A DNA stretch of 64,000 nucleotides from CAVSWT01 sp963731745 (lineage in GTDB: Bacteria > Bacteroidota > Ignavibacteria > Ignavibacteriales > Ignavibacteriaceae). Within the stretch, counting starts at the first letter, position 1. Each line of letters starts with the position of its first letter. The translations under genes were made by a program, and so were the position numbers. Below, piece after piece: positions 47,174 to 56,362 of this stretch. The notes under the pieces were generated by a model. The model did not search any database. It was not told the origin of the DNA and saw only the letters and a program-made list of their open reading frames with translations. Location: positions 62,001 through 126,000 of the forward strand of contig CAVSWT010000010.1 of the NCBI GenBank assembly GCA_963731745.1. The letters are read 5' to 3'.

Positions 47174-49975
47174 ATGTATAAAAAATCATTACTAATCTTT
47201 TCAATTTCTTTATTTTCTCTGTTTTTAATTTCTTGTAGCGGAAATAAAGAAATTTCAAAAGAAATGCAGAGGCCTAAAGTTGAGACAAAAGGGACATCAA
47301 TTGTATCCGAAATGCTTGAACAAGCTAGACAATTTTATGTTTCAGCTCTCGCCAAACAAGAACTAAACAGTACAAAAGAAACTATTGAAAATTATGAATC
47401 TTCATTAAGAATAATAAATAACCTTAGTTATTATCCCGGAATTGACCAAAACGAAGCTTATGCAGAGCTAGAAAAGTCAATTACTGAGGATTATGGCAAA
47501 TATGTTGACGGTTTAACAGAACTTCCGTCAGATGTTTCTTTTGCCGCTTATGAAGAGTGGACAAGCAAAAACATGCCTGAAATTCCGGTAACGGAAAATG
47601 TCAAAGAAGAAACAAAATTTATTATTCCTGCTGATGTTCCGCTGGAAGTTAATTCGATAGTAGAGCAATGGACAGATTATTTTACCGGAAAAGGCCGTAA
47701 ATATATGACTTTGTGGCTTGAGCGTTCCGGTAAATATTTCCCCATGATGACCAAGATATTTGCTCAAGAAGGCATTCCGCAGCAATTGGTTTATCTTAGC
47801 ATGGTTGAAAGCGGATTAAATCCAACTGCAAGGTCTTGGGCAAGTGCAGTAGGAATGTGGCAATTCATTAAATCAACCGGAAAATTATATGGCCTAAAAA
47901 CAGATTTTTATTATGATGAAAGACGAGATCCTGAAAAATCTACTCTTGCAGCGGCAAGGCATCTAAGAGATTTACACAATTCTCTTGGCGACTGGTATTT
48001 GGCTTTGGCTGCTTATAATGCCGGAGAAGGCAGAATTAAGAGAGCAGAGCGAAGATCTCGCGACAATGATTTCTGGTCAATCAGAAGATATCTTCCTAAA
48101 GAAACTAGAAGCTATGTTCCGCAGTTTATCGCAGTTTGCTTAGTCGCTATGAATCCGGAAAAATATGGTTTCAATAATATTGCCTATGAAAAGCCACTTC
48201 CTTACGAAACTTATAAAATTAACGATGCTATTGACTTAGGTTTTCTTGCAAGCTGTGCAGGAATTTCGTTAGAGGATTTAATGGATTTAAATCCTGAATT
48301 AACTCAATTGTCAACCCCGTCCTCTTATCCGGATGGTTATAATTTGAAGGTCCCAAAATCAAAATTTGAATTATTTTCAGCTAATGTAATAAACATTCCG
48401 GAAAGTGCGAAAAGAAATTATTTAGTTCATTCAGTTAAAAGAGGTGAAACATTATCAAGGATAGCAGCTAAATATGGAGTTTCTAAATATGATTTAGCTG
48501 ATGCAAATAATATTTCTATAAAATCAAGATTGTATACTGGCGTTAAATTAAAAATTCCAGTTTCTTCAAACATTTCCAGTAATGATTATGCTTACAATAC
48601 AAACACAGAAACTGCAAATGAAGAAAACGATGAATATGTTTCTCCTTACTTAACTTTAAATAAGGAGATCGAAGATGCTGATAAAAGCGCAACTGGTTTT
48701 GAAGAGACGAGTTTAAAAGATTCAGCTTCAAGCGGTATTACAAATGACGAATTAATCGCTGAGAATTCTGATGAAACTTCTAATGAAGAAGAATTGTCGG
48801 ATGATTCATCGGAAACAATAATTCCGGAAGGAAATGTTGCCGTTAATTATCACGTTAAAAAGAATGATAGTTTACTTGGGATAGCTGATTTGTTTAATGC
48901 AAGGGTTAGTGATATAAGAAATTGGAATAATATTGCTTATACTCAAACAATAAATGTTGGACAAAATCTCTTAATATATGTGCCTGATGATAAGAAAGAA
49001 TTTTATTCTAGTCTTGATAGCCAAACTGCTATTGAAAAATCTGTAGCAAAAAATATTGCAGCTAGAAATAAAAGTGAATATGTTTTTCATAGAATAAGAA
49101 GAGGAGAAAATCTTTCAAGTATAGCCGAAAGATATCACGTATCTTTGAGTGCTATTAAAAGTTGGAATCATCTTTCCAGCAGTAGAATTATCGCTGGTAG
49201 AAAATTAAAAATATATACACACGGTTATTCGGAATATGCTTCATCAAATGAAAAAGTATCCAACTCGTCTAACGATATTTATAGATACAAAATCAAAAAA
49301 GGTGATACAGTTGGTGAACTGGCTGAAAAATTTGGAGTTTCAACAAATCAATTAAGAAGATGGAATGGAATGCGGGGAAATACTTTAATTGCCGGCAGAA
49401 CTTTAAAAATTTATGGCGGTTCCGAAGCCTCTGCATTAGGAGATAATACTACAAAAACTTCGGCTAATGTTAATTATTACAAGGTTAAAAGAGGCGATAC
49501 TATTGGCGAGATAGCAGAATTATTTAAAGTATCCGCTTCAAGCATTAGAAGATGGAATAATCTTAGAAGTAATAAAATAATTGCCGGACAATCGCTAAAA
49601 GTTTTATCTGATGAAGGTATTAATGATTTACCTGAATCATCTAACGACGGAACTAATGTACATACTGTTAAAAGTGGTGAATCTTTGTATTCTATCGCTC
49701 ATGATTATAGAATGAGTGTTAGTGACTTAAAAGATTTAAATAAGTTAGATGGAAATAAAATTATTCCCGGCCAAAGTTTAAAAGTTTCTCCTAAAAATGA
49801 GTTAAGTGAGAATTCTGTTTCAGAACATAAAGGCGCTCAAATTCATAGAGTAAAAAGTGGCGAATCTTTGTACTCAATAGCTCATCAATACGGTATGAGC
49901 GTTAGTAGATTAAAAAGTTTAAATGATTTAAATAATAACAAGATAGTGGTTGGTCAGAAACTTAGAGTTGAATAA
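47174..49975 (+). CDS. Lytic transglycosylase lipoprotein with seven LysM repeats (MltD-like)
   Basis: The protein has 933 residues from the ATG at 47174, five bases after GGAG. The signal peptide ends in a lipobox (LFLISC), so it is a lipoprotein. The SLT domain at about residues 195-330 has the catalytic Glu in LVYLSMVESGLNPTARSW and the pattern AVGMWQFIKSTGKLYGL and ALAAYNAGEGRIKRA. It cleaves peptidoglycan strands to 1,6-anhydro products. Seven LysM peptidoglycan-binding repeats follow from about residue 420 to the end, e.g. HTVKSGESLYSIAHDYRMSV. The first two are separated by an acidic linker (about 470-555). MltD usually has two to four LysM repeats, so seven is unusual. Located before the TPP riboswitch but probably a separate unit. 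Confidence 0.93.
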   Translation: MYKKSLLIFSISLFSLFLISCSGNKEISKEMQRPKVETKGTSIVSEMLEQARQFYVSALAKQELNSTKETIENYESSLRIINNLSYYPGIDQNEAYAELEKSITEDYGKYVDGLTELPSDVSFAAYEEWTSKNMPEIPVTENVKEETKFIIPADVPLEVNSIVEQWTDYFTGKGRKYMTLWLERSGKYFPMMTKIFAQEGIPQQLVYLSMVESGLNPTARSWASAVGMWQFIKSTGKLYGLKTDFYYDERRDPEKSTLAAARHLRDLHNSLGDWYLALAAYNAGEGRIKRAERRSRDNDFWSIRRYLPKETRSYVPQFIAVCLVAMNPEKYGFNNIAYEKPLPYETYKINDAIDLGFLASCAGISLEDLMDLNPELTQLSTPSSYPDGYNLKVPKSKFELFSANVINIPESAKRNYLVHSVKRGETLSRIAAKYGVSKYDLADANNISIKSRLYTGVKLKIPVSSNISSNDYAYNTNTETANEENDEYVSPYLTLNKEIEDADKSATGFEETSLKDSASSGITNDELIAENSDETSNEEELSDDSSETIIPEGNVAVNYHVKKNDSLLGIADLFNARVSDIRNWNNIAYTQTINVGQNLLIYVPDDKKEFYSSLDSQTAIEKSVAKNIAARNKSEYVFHRIRRGENLSSIAERYHVSLSAIKSWNHLSSSRIIAGRKLKIYTHGYSEYASSNEKVSNSSNDIYRYKIKKGDTVGELAEKFGVSTNQLRRWNGMRGNTLIAGRTLKIYGGSEASALGDNTTKTSANVNYYKVKRGDTIGEIAELFKVSASSIRRWNNLRSNKIIAGQSLKVLSDEGINDLPESSNDGTNVHTVKSGESLYSIAHDYRMSVSDLKDLNKLDGNKIIPGQSLKVSPKNELSENSVSEHKGAQIHRVKSGESLYSIAHQYGMSVSRLKSLNDLNNNKIVVGQKLRVE

Positions 49976-50040
49976 ACATTAAAATTTATATATTATAATA
50001 TTCTAAAAGCAATTAAAAAGTTATTTTGAAATTTTGAATG

Positions 50041-50130
50041 CTGTTAGGGGTGTTATCCCAAATCATTTGGGATAACTGAGATGATACCCTTGAACCTGAT
50101 CTGGATAATACCAGCGTAGGAAAACGTGTT
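50041..50130 (+). promoter_or_regulatory. TPP (THI-box) riboswitch aptamer
   Basis: The leader contains the thiamin pyrophosphate aptamer core: GGGGTG, then CTGAGA (50076-50081), then ACCCTTGAACCTGATCTGG, AATACCAGCGTAGGAAA. A P3 arm with an unusually long perfect stem (11 bp, 50052-50062 with 50066-50076, three-base loop) lies between. AAAACG at 50121-50126 at the 3' edge is complementary to CGTTTT in the terminator that follows, a possible antiterminator. With TPP bound, the terminator forms and the receptor gene is turned off. Confidence 0.95.
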
Positions 50131-50150
50131 AAAGAATAAGTAAGTGTTTA

Positions 50151-50172
50151 GCCGTTTTACAAAACGGCATTT
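50151..50172 (+). terminator. Riboswitch-controlled terminator
   Basis: The stem GCCGTTTT / AAAACGGC with a two-base loop is followed by ATTTTTATTTT. It lies between the TPP aptamer and the ribosome binding site AAGAGGG of the receptor gene. Its left arm overlaps the segment that can pair with the aptamer end. Confidence 0.88.
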
Positions 50173-50192
50173 TTATTTTAAAGAGGGTTAAA

Positions 50193-52694
50193 ATGAAGCA
50201 CTTAATTATTCTTTTTTTATTTATATCGCTTTCCGTTTTTCCGCAATCAAAAATAATCAAGGGAAAGATCTTAGATTTCGAAACTAAACTCCCGCTTTCT
50301 AAAGCAAATATATATTTTCAGGAAAATAAAAAAATTGGTACTGTATCAGATGAAGATGGAAATTTTGCTATCGATATTAATAACACTCAAAATTCACATA
50401 TTGTAGTTAGTTACCTCGGCTATGATAAAAAGTTCGTTTCTATATCCGACTATAATCCCAATAAAGAATTTATAATTGAACTAAACCCTAAGGTTATTCC
50501 GTCGCAATCAGTTTTGGTGAAAGGCAGCCTTGGAAAGGCAGGAATAACACCACTAGCGTTCAGCAAAATCAAACGAGAAGAAATTGAAAAAAAATATGCT
50601 GTTCAAGATATTCCGGAATATTTAAGTAATCTTCCTTCCACAACTTTTTATTCTGAAAATGGAAATGGGATAGGATATAATTATCTAAGTATACGTGGTT
50701 TTGATCAGCGAAGAATTTCAGTTTCCATAAATGGAATTCCACAAAATGATCCTGAAGATCATAATGTTTATTGGCTGGACTTCCCGGATTTACTAGCGAG
50801 TACTGAAGTTATTCAGGTCCAGAGAGGTGCAGGTTCTGGAGTTTTTGGATATCCAGCAATCGGTGGTTCAATCAATATAATTACAGCAACTTTTTCCAAC
50901 GAACCTAAAATTGATCTTTCGACTTCTTTGGGAAGCTATAACGTTAGGAAATATTCAGCTTCATTTTCTTCAGGCCTTATCGATGATAAATATTCAATTT
51001 ATGCTAAACTTTCTCAAACTTTAAGCAGCGGTTATAGAAATGATTCATGGGTACGATTCAATTCTTATCATTTATCCGCTGTAAGATATGATGAAAACCT
51101 CACGTCTCAAATTAATTTTTATGGCGGCCCAATATCAGATGGATTAGCATATACCGGACTCCCAAAATTTACTATCAAAGATAAAAATTTAAGAAGAAAA
51201 AATTATTCTTATTGGGAGACAAATGCGAGCGGCGATAAATTATCTTACGTATTGCCAAGAAGAACAGATGAAATAGAAAATTTTTCACAGCCTCATTTTG
51301 AACTTTTAAATGAATATAACTTTAGTGAAGAAATTACTTTTAACTCTGCATTATTTTTAGTTTTAGGAAATGGATTTTTTGATTTTGACGGCAGTTGGGC
51401 TGACACTTCTTATTTAAGATTAACTTCTGATTTAGGTTTTTCACCAGTTCAAAATCCTTCTAATGTTTTGATAAGAGCTCAAGTCGAAAATAAACAATAC
51501 GGTTGGATACCAAGAGTAAGTTTTAAACATACTAATGGCGAATTAATTATTGGAGGAGAATTTAGAATTCATCGAAGCACACATTGGGGAAGTGTAAATT
51601 TTGGTGAAAATTTACCAATTGGATTAACTAAAGATTTTAGATATTATTTCTTTAATGGCGGTAAAAATATATTAGACGGTTTTATTCATGAAGCCTATGA
51701 TTTGAGCCACAATTTAAATTTACTCGGCGAAATTCAATTGGCTTATCATAAATATAAATTGTATAATGAAAAATATATAGGAACCGATTTCGAAGTGAGT
51801 AATTTATTTTTTAATCCTAGAATCGGAATTAATTATAAGTTTAATGATCAGCAGAATATATTTATTTCATATGCAAGAGTTTCTAGGGAACCAAGATTGA
51901 ATAACTATTACGATGCCGCGGAATCGAGCGGGGGAGCGGTTCCACAATTTGAATTTAATGCAGATAATACCTATAACTTTGATGAACCACTTGTGAAGCC
52001 GGAAACAATGAATGATATTGAGATTGGTTCATCATTTAAAAATAACATTCTCACATTATCTGCAAATTTGTTTTATATGATATTTGATAATGAAATTGTT
52101 AAAAATGGTAAACTTGATCGGTTTGGCCAACCAATAACAGGCAATGTAGAAAGCACAATTCATCAAGGAATAGAATTATCAGCAAACGTACAAATTTTTA
52201 GTGAACTTGAGATCTTTGCAAACGCAACTTTTAGTAAAAATGAAATAGATAAAGGAAAAACTTATATCGACTATTCAGTAACTGCGGATTCTTCGAAAGT
52301 AATTAGTTTGAATTTAGGTGGAAATAAAATTAGCGGCTTCCCCGATTTATTAACAAATTTCGGAATCTCATTTCAAAAATCCGGACTTAATTTGCAAATA
52401 GTAGGTAAGTATGTAGGAGAATTTTATTCCGATATTTACGCGAATAAATTAGATTCATATTTAGCTCAGTATCCCGGATTCATAACCTATATCGATAATA
52501 TAAATGAGGCTTATTTCACTGCAAATTTTAGCTGCGGTTATGATTTCAGTATTTTAAATTCATTAACTAACTCAAAAATAATGTTGCAAATAAATAATAT
52601 ATTTGATAATCTTTATTCCGCAAATGCTATTGGAGCAGAATTTTTCCCTGCTGCTGAGAGAAGTTATTTATTGACTTTTCAATTAGGATTATAA
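50193..52694 (+). CDS. TonB-dependent receptor under TPP riboswitch control, probable thiamin uptake
   Basis: This 833-residue outer-membrane receptor takes up a ligand with energy from TonB. The signal peptide (about 1-18, ending FPQ) is followed by a CarboxypepD_reg-like beta domain (about 20-110, GKILDFETKLPLSKANIYF). The plug domain spans about 120-240 (EEIEKKYAVQDIPEYLSNLP, SIRGFDQRRISVSINGIPQN, VQRGAGSGVFGYPAIGGSI). The beta barrel then runs to the C-terminus, which ends ERSYLLTFQLGL. The TPP riboswitch and terminator directly upstream make thiamin or a thiamin precursor the probable ligand; similar receptors are assigned this role in Bacteroidota by the same logic. Nothing in the barrel sequence by itself shows the ligand. 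Confidence 0.92.
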   Translation: MKHLIILFLFISLSVFPQSKIIKGKILDFETKLPLSKANIYFQENKKIGTVSDEDGNFAIDINNTQNSHIVVSYLGYDKKFVSISDYNPNKEFIIELNPKVIPSQSVLVKGSLGKAGITPLAFSKIKREEIEKKYAVQDIPEYLSNLPSTTFYSENGNGIGYNYLSIRGFDQRRISVSINGIPQNDPEDHNVYWLDFPDLLASTEVIQVQRGAGSGVFGYPAIGGSINIITATFSNEPKIDLSTSLGSYNVRKYSASFSSGLIDDKYSIYAKLSQTLSSGYRNDSWVRFNSYHLSAVRYDENLTSQINFYGGPISDGLAYTGLPKFTIKDKNLRRKNYSYWETNASGDKLSYVLPRRTDEIENFSQPHFELLNEYNFSEEITFNSALFLVLGNGFFDFDGSWADTSYLRLTSDLGFSPVQNPSNVLIRAQVENKQYGWIPRVSFKHTNGELIIGGEFRIHRSTHWGSVNFGENLPIGLTKDFRYYFFNGGKNILDGFIHEAYDLSHNLNLLGEIQLAYHKYKLYNEKYIGTDFEVSNLFFNPRIGINYKFNDQQNIFISYARVSREPRLNNYYDAAESSGGAVPQFEFNADNTYNFDEPLVKPETMNDIEIGSSFKNNILTLSANLFYMIFDNEIVKNGKLDRFGQPITGNVESTIHQGIELSANVQIFSELEIFANATFSKNEIDKGKTYIDYSVTADSSKVISLNLGGNKISGFPDLLTNFGISFQKSGLNLQIVGKYVGEFYSDIYANKLDSYLAQYPGFITYIDNINEAYFTANFSCGYDFSILNSLTNSKIMLQINNIFDNLYSANAIGAEFFPAAERSYLLTFQLGL

Positions 52695-52724
52695 ACAGTA
52701 ATTAATAATTAAAAAAAGTAAGTC

Positions 52725-53519
52725 ATGCCAGAATTACCTGAAGTACAAGCCTTTAAAAAATATTTTGATTCAACTTCATTGCACCAAAAAATTAAAGAAA
52801 TAAATGTTCTTGATAAAAGTTTGCTTTCAAAAATTTCAAGCAAAAGTTTTAAATCAAAATTAGAAGGTAAAAAATTTAAACATACAATAAGACACGGAAA
52901 ATATTTATTTGCTCAACTTAATAAAGAAACCTATTTAGTTATGCATTTCGGTATGACAGGTTTCTTGAGGTATTTTAAAAACGAAAGTGAAGCATCTAAA
53001 CATATCAGAATTCTTTTCAATTTTTCAAACAACTATAAGCTTGCTTATGATTGTCAACGAAAATTCGGCAAAGTCACAATTTCCAAAAGTATTGATGAAT
53101 TTATAAAAGAGAAAAAATTGGGAATGGATCCTCTTAGCAGCGAATTAACTTTAAAAATCTTTACTGAGATTTTAAAAAAGAAAACTGGAAATATTAAGGG
53201 AGCATTGTTAAACCAAAAAACTTTTGCCGGTATTGGTAATTTATATTCAGACGAAATTCTTTTTCAGGCAGACATTCATCCTGCTTCAACAGTTAGCAAA
53301 TTAAGTACTGACGATTTGAAAGCAATTTATAAATCAATGAAAAGTGTATTAAAAAAGGCTGTAAAAAATAAAGCTGATTTTGAAAATTATCCTGATAGCT
53401 GGCTAATCTTATATAGAAAAGATGGCGAAAATTGTCCTAAGTGTAGTGGTAAGATAAAACATAAAACTATTAGTGGCCGGACTTCATACTTTTGCAACAA
53501 ACATCAAAAGATGAAATAG
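52725..53519 (+). CDS. mutM: Formamidopyrimidine-DNA glycosylase (Fpg/MutM)
   Basis: Fpg removes 8-oxoguanine and ring-opened purines and nicks the DNA. The N-terminus PELPEVQ provides the catalytic Pro2 and Glu3. Lys in HGKYLF and MHFGMTGFLRYF follow, then GIGNLYSDEILFQADIHP. The C-terminal zinc finger reads CPKC ... GRTSYFCNKH, with the active-site Arg252. The fourth zinc ligand is His260 where most Fpg proteins have Cys, giving a C3H finger. Length 264 residues is normal. It lies 30 bp after the TonB receptor and is convergent with rsmI. Confidence 0.93.
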   Translation: MPELPEVQAFKKYFDSTSLHQKIKEINVLDKSLLSKISSKSFKSKLEGKKFKHTIRHGKYLFAQLNKETYLVMHFGMTGFLRYFKNESEASKHIRILFNFSNNYKLAYDCQRKFGKVTISKSIDEFIKEKKLGMDPLSSELTLKIFTEILKKKTGNIKGALLNQKTFAGIGNLYSDEILFQADIHPASTVSKLSTDDLKAIYKSMKSVLKKAVKNKADFENYPDSWLILYRKDGENCPKCSGKIKHKTISGRTSYFCNKHQKMK

Positions 53520-53521
53520 CA

Positions 53522-54205
53522 TTAAATGTCTTTCCAGTTTAAGGGTGATATCACTATAACAAATTCACCTTTAATGGTTTTTTCTTTTAGCATTTCAAGC
53601 AGAGCAACTGGAGTGCCTCTCCAAATATCTTCAAATTTTTTTGTTAATTCGCGTGCAACAACTATATATCTGTTAGGCATATATTGACAAAGTTCATTCA
53701 ATAATTTCTCTATTCTATAAGTTGATTCATAAATTATTATCGTCCGTTTTTCTTCAGATAATTCATTTAACTTTTTTTGTCTACCTTTTTTTTGAGGTAG
53801 AAAACCTTCAAACACAAATGCATCAGTGGGTAACCCACTCAATGATATAGCAGTGATTGCAGCAGTAACTCCTGGAATGGGAATTACCGGAATATCATTT
53901 TTTATAGAAAAAGAAATGAGACGTACCCCAGGATCTGAAATACCAGGTGTTCCGGCATCGGAAACTAATGCACAGCTTTCGCCGGTTTTAATTCTATTAA
54001 GAATGTAATCAATTTTATGTGATTCGTTCGCTGCATTAAGCGAAATCATTTCTTTCTTTATTTCAAAATGCTTTAAAAGAATTCCGGTTACGCGTGTATC
54101 TTCACAGGCAATAAAATCCACATCTTTTAATGTCTCAATTGCTCTAAGAGTAATATCTTTGAGATTTCCGATTGGAGTACTAACGATGAATAAAGTTTTT
54201 TCCAA
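53522..54205 (-). CDS. rsmI: 16S rRNA (cytidine1402-2'-O)-methyltransferase
   Basis: RsmI methylates the 2'-OH of C1402 in the ribosomal P site using S-adenosylmethionine. Motifs: TLFIVSTPIGNLKDITLRAI, ACEDTRVTGILLKHF, ALVSDAGTPGISDPG, PIPGVTAAITAISLSGLPTD and FEGFLPQKKGRQKKL. The TTG at 54205 gives MEKTLFIVSTPIGNL, the normal start context, and 227 residues. An upstream ATG at 54259 would add 18 codons that run through the terminator hairpin at 54231-54249, so I reject it. No clear ribosome binding site precedes the TTG. The gene overlaps nothing and converges on mutM. Confidence 0.92.
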   Translation of the reverse strand: MEKTLFIVSTPIGNLKDITLRAIETLKDVDFIACEDTRVTGILLKHFEIKKEMISLNAANESHKIDYILNRIKTGESCALVSDAGTPGISDPGVRLISFSIKNDIPVIPIPGVTAAITAISLSGLPTDAFVFEGFLPQKKGRQKKLNELSEEKRTIIIYESTYRIEKLLNELCQYMPNRYIVVARELTKKFEDIWRGTPVALLEMLKEKTIKGEFVIVISPLNWKDI

Positions 54206-54230
54206 TAGAGTGTATTCATTTAAAATGATA

Positions 54231-54249
54231 ACGGCTCCATTAGGAGCCG
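54231..54249 (-). terminator. Terminator after lat
   Basis: A 7-bp GC-rich stem (CGGCTCC / GGAGCCG) with an ATTA loop lies about 28 bases after the lat stop codon on the minus strand and is followed there by TTATCATTTT. Confidence 0.75.
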
Positions 54250-54276
54250 CATCATGCAAGTAGTTTAATAAATATA

Positions 54277-55644
54277 TTATTTATTTGACGACAATAAATT
54301 TAAAACATTTCTGATAATTTGCAAGCCCTCATCCAAATCACTTTGAATAATATTTAATGCTGGCCTGAATCGAATTGATTTTGTACCGCAGCCCAGTATT
54401 ATTAATTTATTTTTAAAGCACTCGGCGGCAAATTTATTTCTGATTTCTCCATTAGGTAAATCAAATGAACACATTAAGCCTAAGCCTCTAACATTCGAAA
54501 TAAATTGTGGATATTCGGTTTGAAGAGTCGACAATTCATTCAACAAGTACTTACCCATTTCAAATGAATTATTTACCAGATTCTCTTCTTGTATGATTCT
54601 CATTATGTGCTTTGATCTAACCATATCTGTTAAGTTCGCACCCCATGTGGAATTTATTCTGCTTGATTTTCTGAAACAATTTTCTTGAACATCATCAATT
54701 CTATCAGAGACTATGATTCCACAGACCTGGGCTTTTTTTCCAAAAGCAATTATATCGGGTTTTACATAATATTCAGAAGCCCAGAATTTACCGGTTAAGC
54801 CAAATCCTGTTTGAACTTCATCAAATATTAAAAGAATCTCATTTGTATCGGCAATCTCGCGTAGCTGCATAAAAAATTCTTTACGGAAATAATTATCTCC
54901 GCCTTCACCTTGAATTGGCTCTATGATAATAGCGGCTATATCATCCGGATTATTTTTAATTGCCTGATGAATTTCTTCAATCGCAATCTTCTCCAACTCT
55001 TCCACCTTCTTGATGTTGCTGTCAAGCGGAAAAACAATTTTTGGATTTGTAATTCGCGGCCAATCAAATTTTGGAAAATATTTTACTTTATTCGGATCGG
55101 TGTTTGTTAACGACATTGTGTAGCCGCTGCGTCCATGAAATGCTTCTTTAAAGTGAATTACTTTATGTCCTTTTTCTTCCTTAATTCCTTTTTGAAAATT
55201 CTTTTGTACCTTCCAATCAAAAGCAACTTTAAGTGCATTTTCCACTGCAAGTGCTCCACCTGAAACAAAAAATAAATATTTCATAAAGTCTGGTTTTGCA
55301 ATTTTCGCAAATGTATCTACAAAGTCTGCCATTAAAGTTGTATAAATATCTGAGTTTGAAGGCTTATTGATAGCAGCAAAGGTTAATTCATTTTTAACTT
55401 CTTCGGATATTAATTTTTCATGATTCATACCCAATGCTGATGAAGCGAAGAAAGTAAATAAATCCAAATATTCATCACCTGTTATTTCATCAACTATTCT
55501 AGATCCATGACTTCTTTTTAAATCCAAAACAATGCTAAATCCATCAGTAAGCATATGTTTTTTTAATATACCATGAACTTGGTCTGCTTGAACTAAAGAA
55601 TAGTCTTCCACTACTTCTTCGTTTGCATAAAATTTGTTTTCCAT
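54277..55644 (-). CDS. lat: L-lysine 6-aminotransferase
   Basis: The 455-residue PLP-dependent class III aminotransferase moves the epsilon-amino group of lysine to 2-oxoglutarate, giving 2-aminoadipate 6-semialdehyde. The N-terminal ADQVHGILKKHMLTDGFSIV and SGGALAVENALKVAFDWKVQ, then HFKEAFHGRSGYTMSLTNTD, are characteristic of the lysine 6-aminotransferase family. IIEPIQGEGGDNYFRKEF and IFDEVQTGFGLTGKFWA follow, with the PLP-binding Lys in IIAFGKKAQVCG. GGGAG lies six bases before the ATG. It is divergent from an Rrf2-type regulator and an aminoadipate-semialdehyde dehydrogenase, which supports the lysine assignment strongly. Confidence 0.92.
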   Translation of the reverse strand: MENKFYANEEVVEDYSLVQADQVHGILKKHMLTDGFSIVLDLKRSHGSRIVDEITGDEYLDLFTFFASSALGMNHEKLISEEVKNELTFAAINKPSNSDIYTTLMADFVDTFAKIAKPDFMKYLFFVSGGALAVENALKVAFDWKVQKNFQKGIKEEKGHKVIHFKEAFHGRSGYTMSLTNTDPNKVKYFPKFDWPRITNPKIVFPLDSNIKKVEELEKIAIEEIHQAIKNNPDDIAAIIIEPIQGEGGDNYFRKEFFMQLREIADTNEILLIFDEVQTGFGLTGKFWASEYYVKPDIIAFGKKAQVCGIIVSDRIDDVQENCFRKSSRINSTWGANLTDMVRSKHIMRIIQEENLVNNSFEMGKYLLNELSTLQTEYPQFISNVRGLGLMCSFDLPNGEIRNKFAAECFKNKLIILGCGTKSIRFRPALNIIQSDLDEGLQIIRNVLNLLSSNK

Positions 55645-55895
55645 GTAATTCTCCCATGATTAACTGAAAATTTCAAAATAAATTGTTAAATATAGATTAA
55701 ATGAGGTAATTGGCTAGTTTAAAAAACATTTTCAAAGCGGGAGATAAAATAGCTCCGCAGCATTGATAATCCGGTTTCTTTTTTAAATGAAATAAATCTT
55801 TGCATTTGTTTATAATTCATAATTTCTAACCGTAAGATACCATTTTCGCAATGTATTTTCAATTAAAAAATTTATTTGATATTTTATTTAGAATA

Positions 55896-55914
55896 TGTTA
55901 CACTTACTGTAACA
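55896..55914. promoter_or_regulatory. 19-bp operator-like palindrome upstream of the Rrf2-type gene
   Basis: TGTTACA-CTTAC-TGTAACA is a perfect 7-bp inverted repeat with a 5-base spacer. It ends 13 bases before the ATG of the regulator, in the divergent region shared with lat. The form suits a dimeric winged-helix regulator such as Rrf2. Autoregulation and control of lat and the dehydrogenase gene is inferred. Confidence 0.72.
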
Positions 55915-55927
55915 ATTAAAATATTTT

Positions 55928-56341
55928 ATGTCTGCATCAACAAAATTATCAACAGCAGTAAAAGCTCTCTGCTATTTATCTAAAATATATCCGGAAGCTA
56001 AAAATAGCACTGAAATAGCAAAATATATTGGTGTTAATGCATCAAAATTAAGAAAAATACTTTCTATGCTCGTTAAAAGTGAGATAGTTGAAAGTATAAG
56101 CGGGAGCACAGGTGGATTTGTTTTGAAAAAAGATCCAGATCAGGTGCATCTGCAGGAAATTTATTGCTCCATCGAAGATAGAAAAGCATTTTATTTAGAT
56201 GTAAATACTAAAGGCGAAGGCGATATAATTAATTTGAACAATTTTTTTCTAGATCTTTTCTCCAATATTCAAATAGATATAGAAAACAAAATGAGTAAAA
56301 TTAATCTTCAATCAATAATTAAGCAAACAACAATAAATTAA
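55928..56341 (+). CDS. Rrf2-family transcriptional regulator
   Basis: The 137-residue protein has the Rrf2 winged-helix pattern: STAVKALCYLSKIYPEAKNS, TEIAKYIGVNASKLRKILSM, IVESISGSTGGFVLKKDPD. The three-Cys cluster motif of IscR/NsrR is missing (only CSIEDRKAF), so it probably does not bind a Fe-S cluster and more resembles the cluster-free members such as CymR or YwnA. It lies between lat (divergent) and the ALDH7 dehydrogenase (21 bp downstream), so it likely regulates lysine breakdown, perhaps sensing an intermediate. No clear ribosome binding site. Confidence 0.85.
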   Translation: MSASTKLSTAVKALCYLSKIYPEAKNSTEIAKYIGVNASKLRKILSMLVKSEIVESISGSTGGFVLKKDPDQVHLQEIYCSIEDRKAFYLDVNTKGEGDIINLNNFFLDLFSNIQIDIENKMSKINLQSIIKQTTIN

Positions 56342-56362
56342 ATAATATAAGGAGTTAGTCTT

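Noticed and set aside
54206..54259. Extended rsmI start at the ATG at 54259
   Set aside because: The extra 18 codons run through the lat terminator hairpin and do not look like RsmI; the TTG at 54205 gives the normal N-terminus.
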